64,000 nt of DNA, from NCBI RefSeq assembly GCF_900141775.1, contig NZ_FSRI01000003.1, positions 310,001 through 374,000 on the forward strand, read 5' to 3'. A program made the translations under genes and the position numbers. The DNA is from Salinivibrio sp. ES.052 (lineage in GTDB: Bacteria > Pseudomonadota > Gammaproteobacteria > Enterobacterales > Vibrionaceae). Numbering within the stretch: the first letter of the stretch is position 1; every line of letters begins with the position of its first letter. Below, in pieces: positions 10,227 through 18,568 of this stretch. The notes beneath the pieces were generated by a model. The model did not search any database. It worked only from the letters and a program-made list of their open reading frames with translations, and had not been told where the DNA came from.

Positions 10227-10422
10227 GTAGCTATTCCTTGCGTTGTGGCAACGGTACGATGGTAATAATAAGGCGCGCGATGAGTATAAACAGATTGCGA
10301 TACGTGGCAAAGTGCTTGATTATCCGTCTGTGATACAGACTTATTCTCACCGTCTGGGTCTGCATCATCCAGGATAATCGCTATGTTTGTCAGTTGATTG
10401 ACAGCAGGATGAAGGAGAAATC

Positions 10423-11427
10423 ATGGGACCCGTTTGGCTCGATATGCACGCAGAGCAGATCGATAATGAAGAAAAAGAAATCCTTGCTCACCCCAGTGTC
10501 GGTGGGGTGATTTTGTTTGCCCGTAATTATCATGACTCAGCACAGCTTCGCGCGCTCACTCAGTCTATTCGTGTAGCGGCGGGGCGTGAGATATTGATTG
10601 GTGTGGATCAAGAAGGTGGACGTGTACAACGCTTTCGTGACGCGTTCACACCCATACCGGCTGCGCAATCTTACCATGCGTTGGGCGCGAGTCCGGACAT
10701 TGCCCAGCAAGCAGGCTGGTTGATGGCCGCCGAATTGATATCACATGGCATTGATCTGAGCTTTGCGCCTGTACTGGATCTTGGGTTTGGATGTGCGGCG
10801 ATTAAAGATCGTGCCTTTGGCGCGGAAAAAGAGGCTGTTACTCAATATGCTCGCGCTTTCTCATTGGGTATGCGTCGTGCCGGTATGGCAACCACAGGAA
10901 AGCACTTTCCAGGTCACGGTGCGGTGCAAGAGGATTCTCATTTGGTTACGCCACAGGATACGCGCGATATTTTACAGTCGTCTGACTTCGCGATTTTTAA
11001 AGCATTTATTGAGCAAGGTCTGCTTGATGCAGTGATGCCTGCACATGTGATATACCCTCAGCATGACACACTTCCAGCCAGCGGCTCTCCGTACTGGTTG
11101 ACTCGTATTTTGCGACATCAGCTAGGGTTTGAAGGGATCATTTTCTCTGATGATTTAAGTATGGGAGGCGCGCATGTATTCGGCGATGCCCCGTCTCGCG
11201 CAAAAGCGGCATTGGATGCTGGGTGTGATATGGCGTTGATATGCAACGATCGTCCAAGTGCAGTCTCGGTACTTGATGCCTTGCCGATTGAATCTGTGCC
11301 GGTTGCAGACACTCTCCGGGTCCGTCAGTCCATTGACTGGCAAGCGTTAAAGCGAGATGCAGGTTGGAAAGCGGCGCACCACGCTTTAGTGGAGCATGAT
11401 AAGGTGTGGCGGGACAAACAAGGCTAG
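10423..11427 (+). CDS. nagZ: Beta-N-acetylglucosaminidase NagZ
   Basis: Cytoplasmic family-3 glycoside hydrolase that removes GlcNAc from anhydro-muropeptides, the step before AnmK and MurQ. The product is 334 residues, typical for the short proteobacterial NagZ. Visible motifs: GPVWLDMHA at the start, [23 protein letters not shown], the family signature KHFPGHG followed by the mobile-loop histidine in [15 protein letters not shown] and [11 protein letters not shown] with the nucleophile aspartate. AAGGAG precedes the ATG. Divergent from anmK across a 196-bp promoter region. In many gammaproteobacteria NagZ activity controls AmpC induction; no ampC is seen here. Confidence 0.96.
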   Translation: MGPVWLDMHAEQIDNEEKEILAHPSVGGVILFARNYHDSAQLRALTQSIRVAAGREILIGVDQEGGRVQRFRDAFTPIPAAQSYHALGASPDIAQQAGWLMAAELISHGIDLSFAPVLDLGFGCAAIKDRAFGAEKEAVTQYARAFSLGMRRAGMATTGKHFPGHGAVQEDSHLVTPQDTRDILQSSDFAIFKAFIEQGLLDAVMPAHVIYPQHDTLPASGSPYWLTRILRHQLGFEGIIFSDDLSMGGAHVFGDAPSRAKAALDAGCDMALICNDRPSAVSVLDALPIESVPVADTLRVRQSIDWQALKRDAGWKAAHHALVEHDKVWRDKQG

Positions 11428-11455
11428 TGTCACTGATAAATAGTCAGTAAAAAAC

Positions 11456-11485
11456 AAAAGGCAACGGACTCGCGTTGCCTTTTTC
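11456..11485. terminator. Bidirectional intrinsic terminator after nagZ
   Basis: A perfect 7-bp stem GGCAACG / CGTTGCC with a 6-nt loop, flanked by AAAA on the left and TTTTT on the right. It serves nagZ on the plus strand and the small convergent gene at 11512-11688 on the minus strand. Confidence 0.85.
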
Positions 11486-11511
11486 ATTTTGATGACGAAA
11501 GCGTCGTCCCA

Positions 11512-11688
11512 TTAATGGTCGTCGCCGAAATAATTATCATCGTGCTGAGAACGTTGAGGGCGCTTGCTATGGTGCTTCCTCCCTCTTTTTCCGCGTGGCG
11601 TCTCATCATCAAAATCGTCGTGGTGCCGGGACTTAAACTTCTCTTTCTGTTGAGAGCCGTGTTTTAACCATTGATCCCACTGTGCCAT
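11512..11688 (-). CDS. Small basic/His-Asp-rich protein, 58 residues, unknown
   Basis: A 58-codon frame starts MAQWDQWLKHGSQQKEKF and ends in a His/Asp-rich tail (SQHDDNYFGDDH). It is highly charged, with clusters HHDDFDDE and RGKRGRKHH, no membrane segment and no cysteine. An AGGA sequence lies about 10 nt upstream of the ATG and a bidirectional terminator follows the stop, which supports a real transcript. I do not recognise the family. It sits between nagZ (convergent) and hdfR (same strand, 150 bp upstream). It could be a nucleic-acid-binding or metal-binding peptide, but this is only composition-based. Confidence 0.55.
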   Translation of the reverse strand: MAQWDQWLKHGSQQKEKFKSRHHDDFDDETPRGKRGRKHHSKRPQRSQHDDNYFGDDH

Positions 11689-11838
11689 GGTGGTGCTTTC
11701 CTAACGCTTGTTAATTTGCATAGCTATATGTAGCCGAGGAATTAGACAATCTTGGATTACCTAACCATCTTAAGATAGCCGAAAAATGCATTGTCGACTA
11801 GCGAAACACGTCGAAATTTGTGGTTTTTTTAAACAGCA

Positions 11839-12684
11839 TTAAATTTGACCAGTTGATCTGATTAACTCATTGATTAATAAGGTTTTATCATTGCTCTTTA
11901 GCCACAAAAGATAAAGAGGATGAGTCATAACGTGCCCATGATCAACCAGGTACAATTGCGCGCTATCCACGTAAGGTTGGATCGCCAAAGAGGGGAGAAA
12001 TGCGACGCCACCATGAGTCAGAAGATAATTTAAAGCTAAATGGCATGACTGGGTGTGTAAAACCGGTGGGCGCTGGAGTGGCGCAATTTGGCTATGGGCT
12101 ACTGCAAAGCGTGTCCCCCAATCAAGGTATACCAGTGACAGCTGGCTGATATCGCCTAAGGTGAGATCAGGCAAATGACTCACTAACTGAAGTTGGTAAT
12201 CGCCAAGATGGTGGGATTGTAAACCTTCTAGCTTGGGCTGCTCGGATGTTAGGCCTGCATCGATACGCTTTTCTATTAAGTGGCGAGCGAGTAATTCCCT
12301 GGGGGTGGACTCGGCGCGAAGTAGCCAATCAGTATGATCAGCACAGAGACGGTTCATCCATCCACTGACCCCGTCAAGCTCCCACAACATAGGGGATGCA
12401 CCGAGCGTCAGTTGTTCGTTGGCCACTTGCATGGCACTGACATCTTGCTGGGCACGTTGCCAGGTCTGGATCATCGTTTCGGCATACGGAAGTAAACGCT
12501 CACCGGCATCGGTTAAGCGCACATTATTGCGTTGGCGAATAAAAAGCGCAGTGTTTAGTTGTGTTTCGAGTTGTCGAATGCGAAAGCTGACTGCAGATTG
12601 GGTCAGGTACAAGTTGTCCGCCGCATGTCCAAAATGCCGTGTTTTACTGACTTCGATGAAAGTACGCAGCAGTTGAATATCCAA
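11839..12684 (-). CDS. hdfR: LysR-family regulator HdfR (TTG start)
   Basis: LysR-type transcription factor; E. coli HdfR represses flhDC and acts on other genes. N-terminal winged HTH: DIQLLRTFIEVSKTRHFGHAADNLYLTQSAVSFRIRQLE, very close to the HdfR pattern, then RQRNNVRLTDAGERLLPYAE and an effector domain to the end. The ATG-based frame would add 27 codons of unrelated sequence; a TTG at 12684 with AAGGA 8 nt upstream gives 281 residues, the expected length (about 279), and aligns with the family N-terminus. I therefore choose the TTG. Upstream on the same strand lie the transposase-like gene and deoD. Confidence 0.88.
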   Translation of the reverse strand: MDIQLLRTFIEVSKTRHFGHAADNLYLTQSAVSFRIRQLETQLNTALFIRQRNNVRLTDAGERLLPYAETMIQTWQRAQQDVSAMQVANEQLTLGASPMLWELDGVSGWMNRLCADHTDWLLRAESTPRELLARHLIEKRIDAGLTSEQPKLEGLQSHHLGDYQLQLVSHLPDLTLGDISQLSLVYLDWGTRFAVAHSQIAPLQRPPVLHTQSCHLALNYLLTHGGVAFLPSLAIQPYVDSAQLYLVDHGHVMTHPLYLLWLKSNDKTLLINELIRSTGQI

Positions 12685-12774
12685 TGATCTCGTCCTTATG
12701 GGAAACGCTATCTTATTGAGACAAAAAGACTCGGCTATCGTCAAGTCGCCTAGGGTATGCGCCAAATCTCAAAT

Positions 12775-14241
12775 TTAGAGCATTAAATCGGCCAACGTCA
12801 GCGGGCGCTCTGTCAGCCCCAGCCGTTGGGCAGGCGTTAGGTGTGCTTTATCTTGCCAGCATAGGTTGTGCCAAGCGCGATAGATATCAAGTAATGGTAA
12901 TAAACCACCTGGGCGTAACCGGCGTCGTGGCTCATTTACCAATAACGAAAATTGCTGATGAAATTGTTGTTGATATTTTTTCAGGGCATCGCAACTGGCA
13001 TGCGTTAACCAATAGGCTTCTTTACCTTTATTTTGTCCGTGATCGCAAATGGCTTTAGTGCCATCGCCACTACGGGTAAAAGCCCAACGATCACGCCACC
13101 AACTGAGTAACACAATATCGATCTTTTCCGGCTCAGCGCCGGGTTGCCAATGACTATCTTGCTCAACATAGACATGGCTCACGCGTTTGTCACGAATATC
13201 GGCTTCGAACACAGATAAACATGCAGATCGCAGTAAAGGTTCCTGGGGGGAAAACACCACGATTTGTTGCCAATGATCAATCAATGGCTTGAGGTTCAAG
13301 TAGTGCGCATACGTCGTGTATTGGGGCCGAATGAGGGTTCCACGGTTTGGATAGATAAAGTGCAGTGGATATGTATAAGGGTCTTCAACGTTTGAGCGCG
13401 CAAACACCTCACGGTATTTAGCATCAACACGACCTAGTAGTCCTTCAGGGCGAGGCGATCGATCTTCATGCTGGCCGGCATGAGTGGTTGCCATAAAGCG
13501 ACAATCTTCTTGATAGGGATCGTGATGATCGCTTAAGTGACTATGAGCATAAGGATGATAGTTGACGTCTTGTAGCAGCACATAACCGCTGTGTGCTTCG
13601 CCCGTCGCAAGCCACTGTACACCATTCTCGCTCTTAGGCTGCAAAGCAGTATGAACACTGGCAAGATGGCCAGTGGAGGTGTCGGCGAGAAAGCGTGTGT
13701 CGTAAGCCGCGAGCTTTTGTCGGCAGCGTGCAGCGATTTGATTGAGGTGGTCATAAAAAGTTTTTGGGTTGAGAGAAAGGCGGCGGCAGATATCTCTTAC
13801 CGTATGCCCAGTAAAGAGGAAAGCGAGCAACTTTTGCTGTAATTCGCTCTTTTTATTGATGCCAGACCAACGATCAACAAAGGTACTCTGGCATCCTTTA
13901 CAACGATAGCGTTGTCGATCACCGCTATAGCCAAAGGCATGGTAACAATGGCGGTATGTGAGGACCGGTTTCCCCAAATGCTCGCAATCAGGGTTGGTGC
14001 AGGCACATAACCCATCAGCATGGAGCTGGCGCTGTGCGATAAGCTCAGCATGGACTTGATGATTGTTAAGCAGAGGAGGAAACGCCCCACATTCGCGGCA
14101 GACTAATGTCGGACGCGCCGGGTTAGTGTGCTGAACGAGGTAATCCTGCTCATCTATTGACCCAAAGTTTGGGCAGGTGAGCGTTTTACAAAAGTTCAGC
14201 TGCAGTTCGCCCGTAGCGGGTGGCAGTTTACCGCTTGACAC
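12775..14241 (-). CDS. Transposase-like zinc-ribbon/HTH protein (InsA-related)
   Basis: A 488-residue protein (from a GTG at 14241 preceded by GGAGGA; the frame stays open to a TTG at 14256 without a ribosome site). It has an N-terminal cysteine module (C18, C23, C48, C51), a second with CACTNPDCEHLG and RYRCKGCQ (C114, C117), a helix-turn-helix (about 135-170: HTVRDICRRLSLNPKTFYDHL) and a large C-terminal part that could be an RNase-H/DDE-like fold (LADTSTGHLASVHTALQP, then GVQWLATGEAHSGYVLLQDVNYH). This order is that of IS1/IS1595-type transposases, but the protein is far longer, no terminal inverted repeats or target duplications flank it, and it sits neatly 18 bp after deoD. It may be a domesticated transposase acting as a DNA-binding protein. 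Function unknown. Confidence 0.7.
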   Translation of the reverse strand: MSSGKLPPATGELQLNFCKTLTCPNFGSIDEQDYLVQHTNPARPTLVCRECGAFPPLLNNHQVHAELIAQRQLHADGLCACTNPDCEHLGKPVLTYRHCYHAFGYSGDRQRYRCKGCQSTFVDRWSGINKKSELQQKLLAFLFTGHTVRDICRRLSLNPKTFYDHLNQIAARCRQKLAAYDTRFLADTSTGHLASVHTALQPKSENGVQWLATGEAHSGYVLLQDVNYHPYAHSHLSDHHDPYQEDCRFMATTHAGQHEDRSPRPEGLLGRVDAKYREVFARSNVEDPYTYPLHFIYPNRGTLIRPQYTTYAHYLNLKPLIDHWQQIVVFSPQEPLLRSACLSVFEADIRDKRVSHVYVEQDSHWQPGAEPEKIDIVLLSWWRDRWAFTRSGDGTKAICDHGQNKGKEAYWLTHASCDALKKYQQQFHQQFSLLVNEPRRRLRPGGLLPLLDIYRAWHNLCWQDKAHLTPAQRLGLTERPLTLADLML

Positions 14242-14259
14242 GTTTCCTCCAACCAACGT

Positions 14260-14970
14260 TTACAGGTTGATCGCAGTTTCGAGCGAGACCGTCATCATTT
14301 CATTGAATGACTTTTGGCGCTCGTCTGAGCTTAACGCTTCGCCACGAATGATATGGTCAGACACGGTCAGAATGGTGAGCGCGCGCGCGCCTAATTCTGC
14401 TGCAACGCCGTAGATGCCTGCCGCTTCCATATCCACCGCGAGAATGCCGAGGTTATCCATTTTGTTGAACAAGTCGGCTTCAGGGCTATAAAACAGGTCA
14501 GCAGAGAACACATTACCAACACGTACTGATACGTTTTGCTTGCGGGCTTCGCCAACAGCGGTTTCGAGCAGGTGGTAATCAGAGATAGCAGCAAAGTCGT
14601 GGCCGGCAAAACGGGTGCGGTTTACTTTGGCATCGGTTGATGCGCCTTGCGCGACGATAATGTCCATAAGCTTCACATCATCTTTAACGGCGCCACAGCT
14701 ACCCACGCGGATGATGTTTTTCACGCCGTAATCTTTGATCAGCTCGTGCACGTAAATTGAGCAAGATGGAATCCCCATACCATGGCCCATTACTGACACT
14801 TTTTTGCCTTTATAGGTACCGGTATATCCGAACATATTACGTACATCAGTTACGCGTTCGGCGTTTTCTAGGAAATTCTCGGCAATGTATTGTGCGCGAA
14901 GTGGGTCACCTGGCATGAGGACCGTTTCAGCAAACGCGCCGTCTACGGCATTAATATGTGGGGTAGCCAT
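14260..14970 (-). CDS. deoD: Purine nucleoside phosphorylase, DeoD type
   Basis: Cytoplasmic hexameric enzyme that phosphorolyses purine (deoxy)nucleosides to base and (deoxy)ribose-1-phosphate. From [26 protein letters not shown] the product is 236 residues; GGAG lies 8 nt upstream, and the longer MEHI start is rejected because it overlaps that site. Motifs: [56 protein letters not shown] and [10 protein letters not shown] with the catalytic aspartate. A XapX protein gene lies 22 bp upstream on the same strand, and a transposase-like gene starts 18 bp downstream, suggesting one transcript. Confidence 0.96.
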   Translation of the reverse strand: MATPHINAVDGAFAETVLMPGDPLRAQYIAENFLENAERVTDVRNMFGYTGTYKGKKVSVMGHGMGIPSCSIYVHELIKDYGVKNIIRVGSCGAVKDDVKLMDIIVAQGASTDAKVNRTRFAGHDFAAISDYHLLETAVGEARKQNVSVRVGNVFSADLFYSPEADLFNKMDNLGILAVDMEAAGIYGVAAELGARALTILTVSDHIIRGEALSSDERQKSFNEMMTVSLETAINL

Positions 14971-14992
14971 AATGTGCTCCAATTATCTTAAG

Positions 14993-15163
14993 TTAAGAGA
15001 AAAAGCGTTCGATCACAGCTTGATAAGCCATGCCGCCAATGTAAATACCAACGATGCCCATGATCCCAGAAAGCACTGGGGGAGCGGGCAAGGGTAATTT
15101 GATCGCGCTGAAGAAAAAGCCAACGATGGCACCAGCAACGACCGCGAGTAAAATTTCGTTCAT
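14993..15163 (-). CDS. XapX domain small membrane protein
   Basis: A 56-residue hydrophobic protein, MNEILLAVVAGAIVGFFFSAIKLPLPAPPVL and so on, with two membrane segments (about 3-20 and 30-48) and the conserved P-x-P-AP-PPVL-G-x-x-G-I pattern of XapX (DUF1427) proteins. The start at 15163 has GAGGG upstream; the frame extends four codons further without support. XapX proteins often lie next to nucleoside or other small-molecule metabolism genes; here deoD follows 22 bp downstream. Function unknown, perhaps a membrane partner in nucleoside handling. Confidence 0.82.
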   Translation of the reverse strand: MNEILLAVVAGAIVGFFFSAIKLPLPAPPVLSGIMGIVGIYIGGMAYQAVIERFFS

Positions 15164-15685
15164 TATAACCCTCAAACAACTAGTTAGATGCAGTTCAGCT
15201 CAAATCGGTACCGAATTTGCGACAGTCATAGCTGCTTTTATTATCTTTTCGGTGGTACCGCATGAGATGAGCTCAGTGTATGTAACTACCGCGCATTTAC
15301 GCGCGATCTTGATCACAACTATCTCTATATTACCGCGTAAAGCTTCTAATGGTTACCATATATGTTGATAATGTCGGTGCAATCGCTTTCGTTTTATTCA
15401 AACCCCACTAAGGATTGCGATGAAAACGTATAAAATGAAGTGATTTAAACGAATAACTCTGACCTATCTGGCGCTATTTTGCGCAAGATCAAAACAGTTT
15501 TAGTAAGTGACAGGCAATGACTATGGAGTGCTTTTATTAATAGGTAGATTCGGTATCACGTCATGGTGGTTATTCCATGTGATATATCAACAAAACTATA
15601 AATATTAATAATTCTCACTTCTATTCGTGACTTAGTGATTTGACTGCGTTAGCATGCTGCCATCGATTTTTGCGAGGAAAGAGCC
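15164..15685. promoter_or_regulatory. Divergent promoter region xapX-deoD / siderophore ABC operon
   Basis: A 522-bp non-coding stretch. It must contain the promoters of xapX-deoD (minus) and of the binding-protein gene (plus). Visible structures are a small CGCG-N6-CGCG palindrome near 15292-15307 and an A/T-rich Fur-like element at 15601-15619. No convincing open frame lies inside. Confidence 0.5.
15601..15619 (+). promoter_or_regulatory. Possible Fur box
   Basis: AATATTAATAATTCTCACT matches the 19-bp Fur consensus at 11 of 19 positions by eye and lies 67-85 bp upstream of the ferri-siderophore binding-protein start. Iron control is expected for the transporter, but this site is much weaker than the one at 57703. 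Confidence 0.4.
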
Positions 15686-16600
15686 ATGCAAGCTTTTCGT
15701 TCATTTTTTCAATTTATTCTTTTTACCGTTTCTCTTGTATTGAGTGGCCATGCCGCGGCAAAAACTATCGACCACGCGATGGGTACGATTGAGATTGAGG
15801 GTGTCCCTCAACGGGTTGTGGTTCTTGGTCAAGGTAGCTTAGATGTGCTTAACCGCCTCGGTGTTGAGCCTGTCGGAGTAGTAAAATCACTGATGCCTGA
15901 TTACTTAGCAAAAACCTATCAAGATGATAAATATGTGGCGGTTGGGACGGTTAAAGAGCCTGACTACGAAGCTATTTTTACTGCGAAACCGGATTTGATT
16001 ATCGCGGAGGCGCGGATGGCATCATTGATGGGTGATCTAGAAGAAATTGCTCCGACGATTATGTTCCAGGCGGATTATGAAAACTACTGGCAGAGTGTTC
16101 AGAAAAGCTGGCGTATGCTAGGTAATGTATTTAATAAACAACAAAAAGTTGAAGAAATCATTGACGAAATGAGCACCAAGATTGCTCAGACGCGTGAAAA
16201 AGCCATTACCGATAACTTTAATGCTCTGATGGTGATGAGTAACGGCAGTAAAGTGGCAATGTTCGGTGAGAAAAGTCGCTTCGGTATGGTGTTTGACGAG
16301 CTCGGTTTAAAACCGGCAAGAAGTGATAAGGTCGAAGTGGCAGGTTCTCACGGTAATTTGATTTCCTTTGAGTACATTGCTGATGCTAATCCAGATGTGT
16401 TGTTAGTGCTTGATCGCGAGCAAGCGATTGGTGAGGGCGAAGGAAAAGCGAAGGCGCGTTTCGATAACCCATTGGTGAATAAAACACCCGCGCACAAAAA
16501 CCAACGTATCAGCTACTTAGATCCAACGGCTTGGTATATCACCATGGCTGGCATGACCGCGATGGATAAAATGATCGACGATGTGAATCGCGTGCTTTAA
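15686..16600 (+). CDS. Periplasmic ferri-siderophore-binding protein (FatB/VctP/CeuE type)
   Basis: Class III solute-binding protein of 304 residues with a signal peptide (about 1-25, FFQFILFTVSLVLSGHAAAK). The mature part has the typical start TIDHAMGTIEIEGVPQRVVVLGQGSLDVLNRLGVEPVGV and a long backbone helix region, followed by PDVLLVLDREQAIGEG and LDPTAWYITMAGM near the C-terminus. Relatives bind ferric catecholates, photobactin-like compounds or hydrolysed siderophores. GAGGAAAG precedes the ATG. It heads a four-gene cluster with two permeases and an ATPase. A hairpin after its stop probably makes the binding protein more abundant than the membrane parts. Confidence 0.9.
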   Translation: MQAFRSFFQFILFTVSLVLSGHAAAKTIDHAMGTIEIEGVPQRVVVLGQGSLDVLNRLGVEPVGVVKSLMPDYLAKTYQDDKYVAVGTVKEPDYEAIFTAKPDLIIAEARMASLMGDLEEIAPTIMFQADYENYWQSVQKSWRMLGNVFNKQQKVEEIIDEMSTKIAQTREKAITDNFNALMVMSNGSKVAMFGEKSRFGMVFDELGLKPARSDKVEVAGSHGNLISFEYIADANPDVLLVLDREQAIGEGEGKAKARFDNPLVNKTPAHKNQRISYLDPTAWYITMAGMTAMDKMIDDVNRVL

Positions 16601-16618
16601 TCATCATTCATGATACGG

Positions 16619-16645
16619 AAAGACCCGGGCTAGCTCCGGGTCTTT
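16619..16645 (+). terminator. Hairpin between binding protein and permease genes
   Basis: A perfect 10-bp stem (AAAGACCCGG / CCGGGTCTTT) with a 7-nt loop directly after the binding-protein gene. It has only three U residues after the stem, so it is likely a partial terminator or mRNA-stabilising hairpin that sets the ratio of binding protein to permease. Confidence 0.65.
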
Positions 16646-16675
16646 GTGGTTATAGACCTCACCGGTAGTTGTGTT

Positions 16676-17623
16676 GTGAAGTATCTCTCTATTCCTGTTT
16701 TAATCGTGCTAGCGCTGTTGTCGATATCTATCGGCGTTGCGCACGTCTCTTTGGATAGTTTATGGGCAGGCGATCCCGAAGCCTGGACCATTTTTACCAC
16801 CAGTCGTATTCCGCGCCTGTTGGCGATTTGCCTTGCCGGGGCTGGGCTGAGTGTTGCTGGCCTTATCATGCAGCAGATCTGTCAAAACCGCTTTGCGTCG
16901 CCAGATACCACGGGCACCATCGATTGTGCCTTACTCGGGTATGTCATTACCTTGGTGGTGTTTAGCGGCGTAAGCCAGTGGCTTGACTTAGCGATTATTG
17001 TGGGGACGGCCATGGTTGGTACCTGGCTGTTTGTCCGTTTTCTACAACGCCTTAAATTTAAAAATACCGTATTAGTGCCGTTGATAGGGATTATGTACGG
17101 CAATGTTGTCTCCTCGCTAACCCAATTTCTCGCCTATAAATACGATTTGATTCAAACCTTGCAAGCTTGGACCGTGGCGAATTTTTCTTCGGTGTTGGCC
17201 GGGAACTACGAAATTTTGTTTGTGGCCATGCCAGTTTGTGCCATTGCCTATGCCTACGCGAGTCAGTTTAGTGCCGCCAGTATTGGAGAGAGCTTCGCCA
17301 AAAATATTGGCTTGGATTATCAAAAAGTCGTGCTGTTTGGTGTCATGGTGGTTGCCTTGTTGTCATCGGCGGTGGTGATGATTGTCGGTGTGATCCCTTT
17401 TCTTGGTCTGATTGTGCCGAATGTGGTCTCACTTTTCATGGGCGATAACATTAAGCGCAATTTACCTTGGACGGCGTTCTGGGGCGTGGTGTTGGTTCTA
17501 AGTTGCGATATTTTGGGTCGTGTGATTATTTTCCCTTACGAAGTGCCTATTGCCATGATTATTTCAGTTTTGGGTGGCGTGGTGTTTATCTACTTAGTGA
17601 TGAGGGATAAAGCCAATGCGTGA
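16676..17623 (+). CDS. Siderophore ABC transporter permease (FatD/VctD type)
   Basis: FecCD-family inner-membrane permease with about nine or ten membrane helices. The usual family start MKYLSIPVLIVLALLSISIG corresponds to a GTG at 16676; the frame stays open to a GTG at 16646 that abuts the preceding hairpin. Only a weak GGTAG lies upstream of 16676, so the start is uncertain. Typical features: SRIPRLLAICLAGAGLSVAGLIMQ, NRFASPDTTG, and GVIPFLGLIVPNVVSLFMGDNIKRNLP (the coupling helix to the ATPase). Overlaps the next permease by 8 bp. Confidence 0.9.
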   Translation: MKYLSIPVLIVLALLSISIGVAHVSLDSLWAGDPEAWTIFTTSRIPRLLAICLAGAGLSVAGLIMQQICQNRFASPDTTGTIDCALLGYVITLVVFSGVSQWLDLAIIVGTAMVGTWLFVRFLQRLKFKNTVLVPLIGIMYGNVVSSLTQFLAYKYDLIQTLQAWTVANFSSVLAGNYEILFVAMPVCAIAYAYASQFSAASIGESFAKNIGLDYQKVVLFGVMVVALLSSAVVMIVGVIPFLGLIVPNVVSLFMGDNIKRNLPWTAFWGVVLVLSCDILGRVIIFPYEVPIAMIISVLGGVVFIYLVMRDKANA

Positions 17624-18563
17624 TGGACTCAAACTTTCCCTGGTTGCGGCCGGTGTCTTGCTGGTGGCCGGTTATTTCTTGGGGCATGGCCTAACGGCGG
17701 ATAATTATGCTTACTTTCTCTCTCGGCGTACCCCGAAAGTCCTTGCGATTGCACTGGCCGCGGTCGCGATATCAGCTTCCTCGCTCGTATTTCAAACCAT
17801 CACCAATAATCGCATACTCACCCCGTCGATTTTAGGGTTTGATAGCTTGTATGTCTTATTGCAAACCCTGCTACTGGTGATCTTCGGTTCAACCAGCCTG
17901 TATTTGGTCAATGCCTATTTAAACTTTGCGGTGAGTGTGGCACTGATGACGGTAACCGCGAGTGTGCTGTTCACTCTCTATTTTCGTCGACATCGTGCCA
18001 ATATTTATACCTTGTTATTAATTGGTATTGTGCTCGGTAGTGTGTTTGGCAGTATCAGTCAGTTCTTCACGCTCCTCGTTGATCCTAGCGAGTTTGCGGT
18101 GCTTCAAGATGCCATGTTCGCGAGCTTTAATAATGCGAATCGCGATTTGGTGTATATCAGCGTGCCGGTACTGATATTGTGTTTGTTAGCGCTTTATCGC
18201 TATGCCAACCAGCTGGATGTCTGCTTGCTTGGCGAAGACAATGCCACCAGTTTAGGTGTCGATATGCGCGGACTCACCCTGAAGGTGATGATGATTATCG
18301 CCGTCATGATTTCGGTCTCGACGGCTTTGGTCGGGCCCGTGCTCTTCTTTGGCTTGATTGTGGTCAGCCTTGCGCGCCAGATGTTTACTCGCTACCAACA
18401 TCGCTTTTTGATCCTTGCGACCAGTGTATTGGCAGTTTTTTTATTGTTAACGGGTCAGTATGTTGTCGAGCAGTGGTTCGGGTTTGAAACCACGGTCAGC
18501 GTGATTATCAACTTTGTTGGCGGAAGCTACTTCTTGTACCTGCTAACGAAAAACAAGTTTTAA
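17616..18563 (+). CDS. Siderophore ABC transporter permease (FatC/VctG type)
   Basis: Second FecCD-family permease subunit, 315 residues, highly hydrophobic with about nine membrane helices. Key stretches: SRRTPKVLAIALAAVAISASSLVFQTITNNRILTPSILGFDSLY near the N-terminus and GPVLFFGLIVVSLARQMFTRYQHR (ATPase-contact loop). It overlaps the first permease by 8 bp and is followed 5 bp later by the ATPase, so the three form a translationally coupled unit that would act as a heterodimeric channel. Confidence 0.9.
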   Translation: MRDGLKLSLVAAGVLLVAGYFLGHGLTADNYAYFLSRRTPKVLAIALAAVAISASSLVFQTITNNRILTPSILGFDSLYVLLQTLLLVIFGSTSLYLVNAYLNFAVSVALMTVTASVLFTLYFRRHRANIYTLLLIGIVLGSVFGSISQFFTLLVDPSEFAVLQDAMFASFNNANRDLVYISVPVLILCLLALYRYANQLDVCLLGEDNATSLGVDMRGLTLKVMMIIAVMISVSTALVGPVLFFGLIVVSLARQMFTRYQHRFLILATSVLAVFLLLTGQYVVEQWFGFETTVSVIINFVGGSYFLYLLTKNKF

Positions 18564-18568
18564 CCATT

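Noticed and set aside
12775-14241. Complete insertion sequence
   Set aside because: No terminal inverted repeats or target duplication found on either side, and gene spacing to deoD is operon-like.
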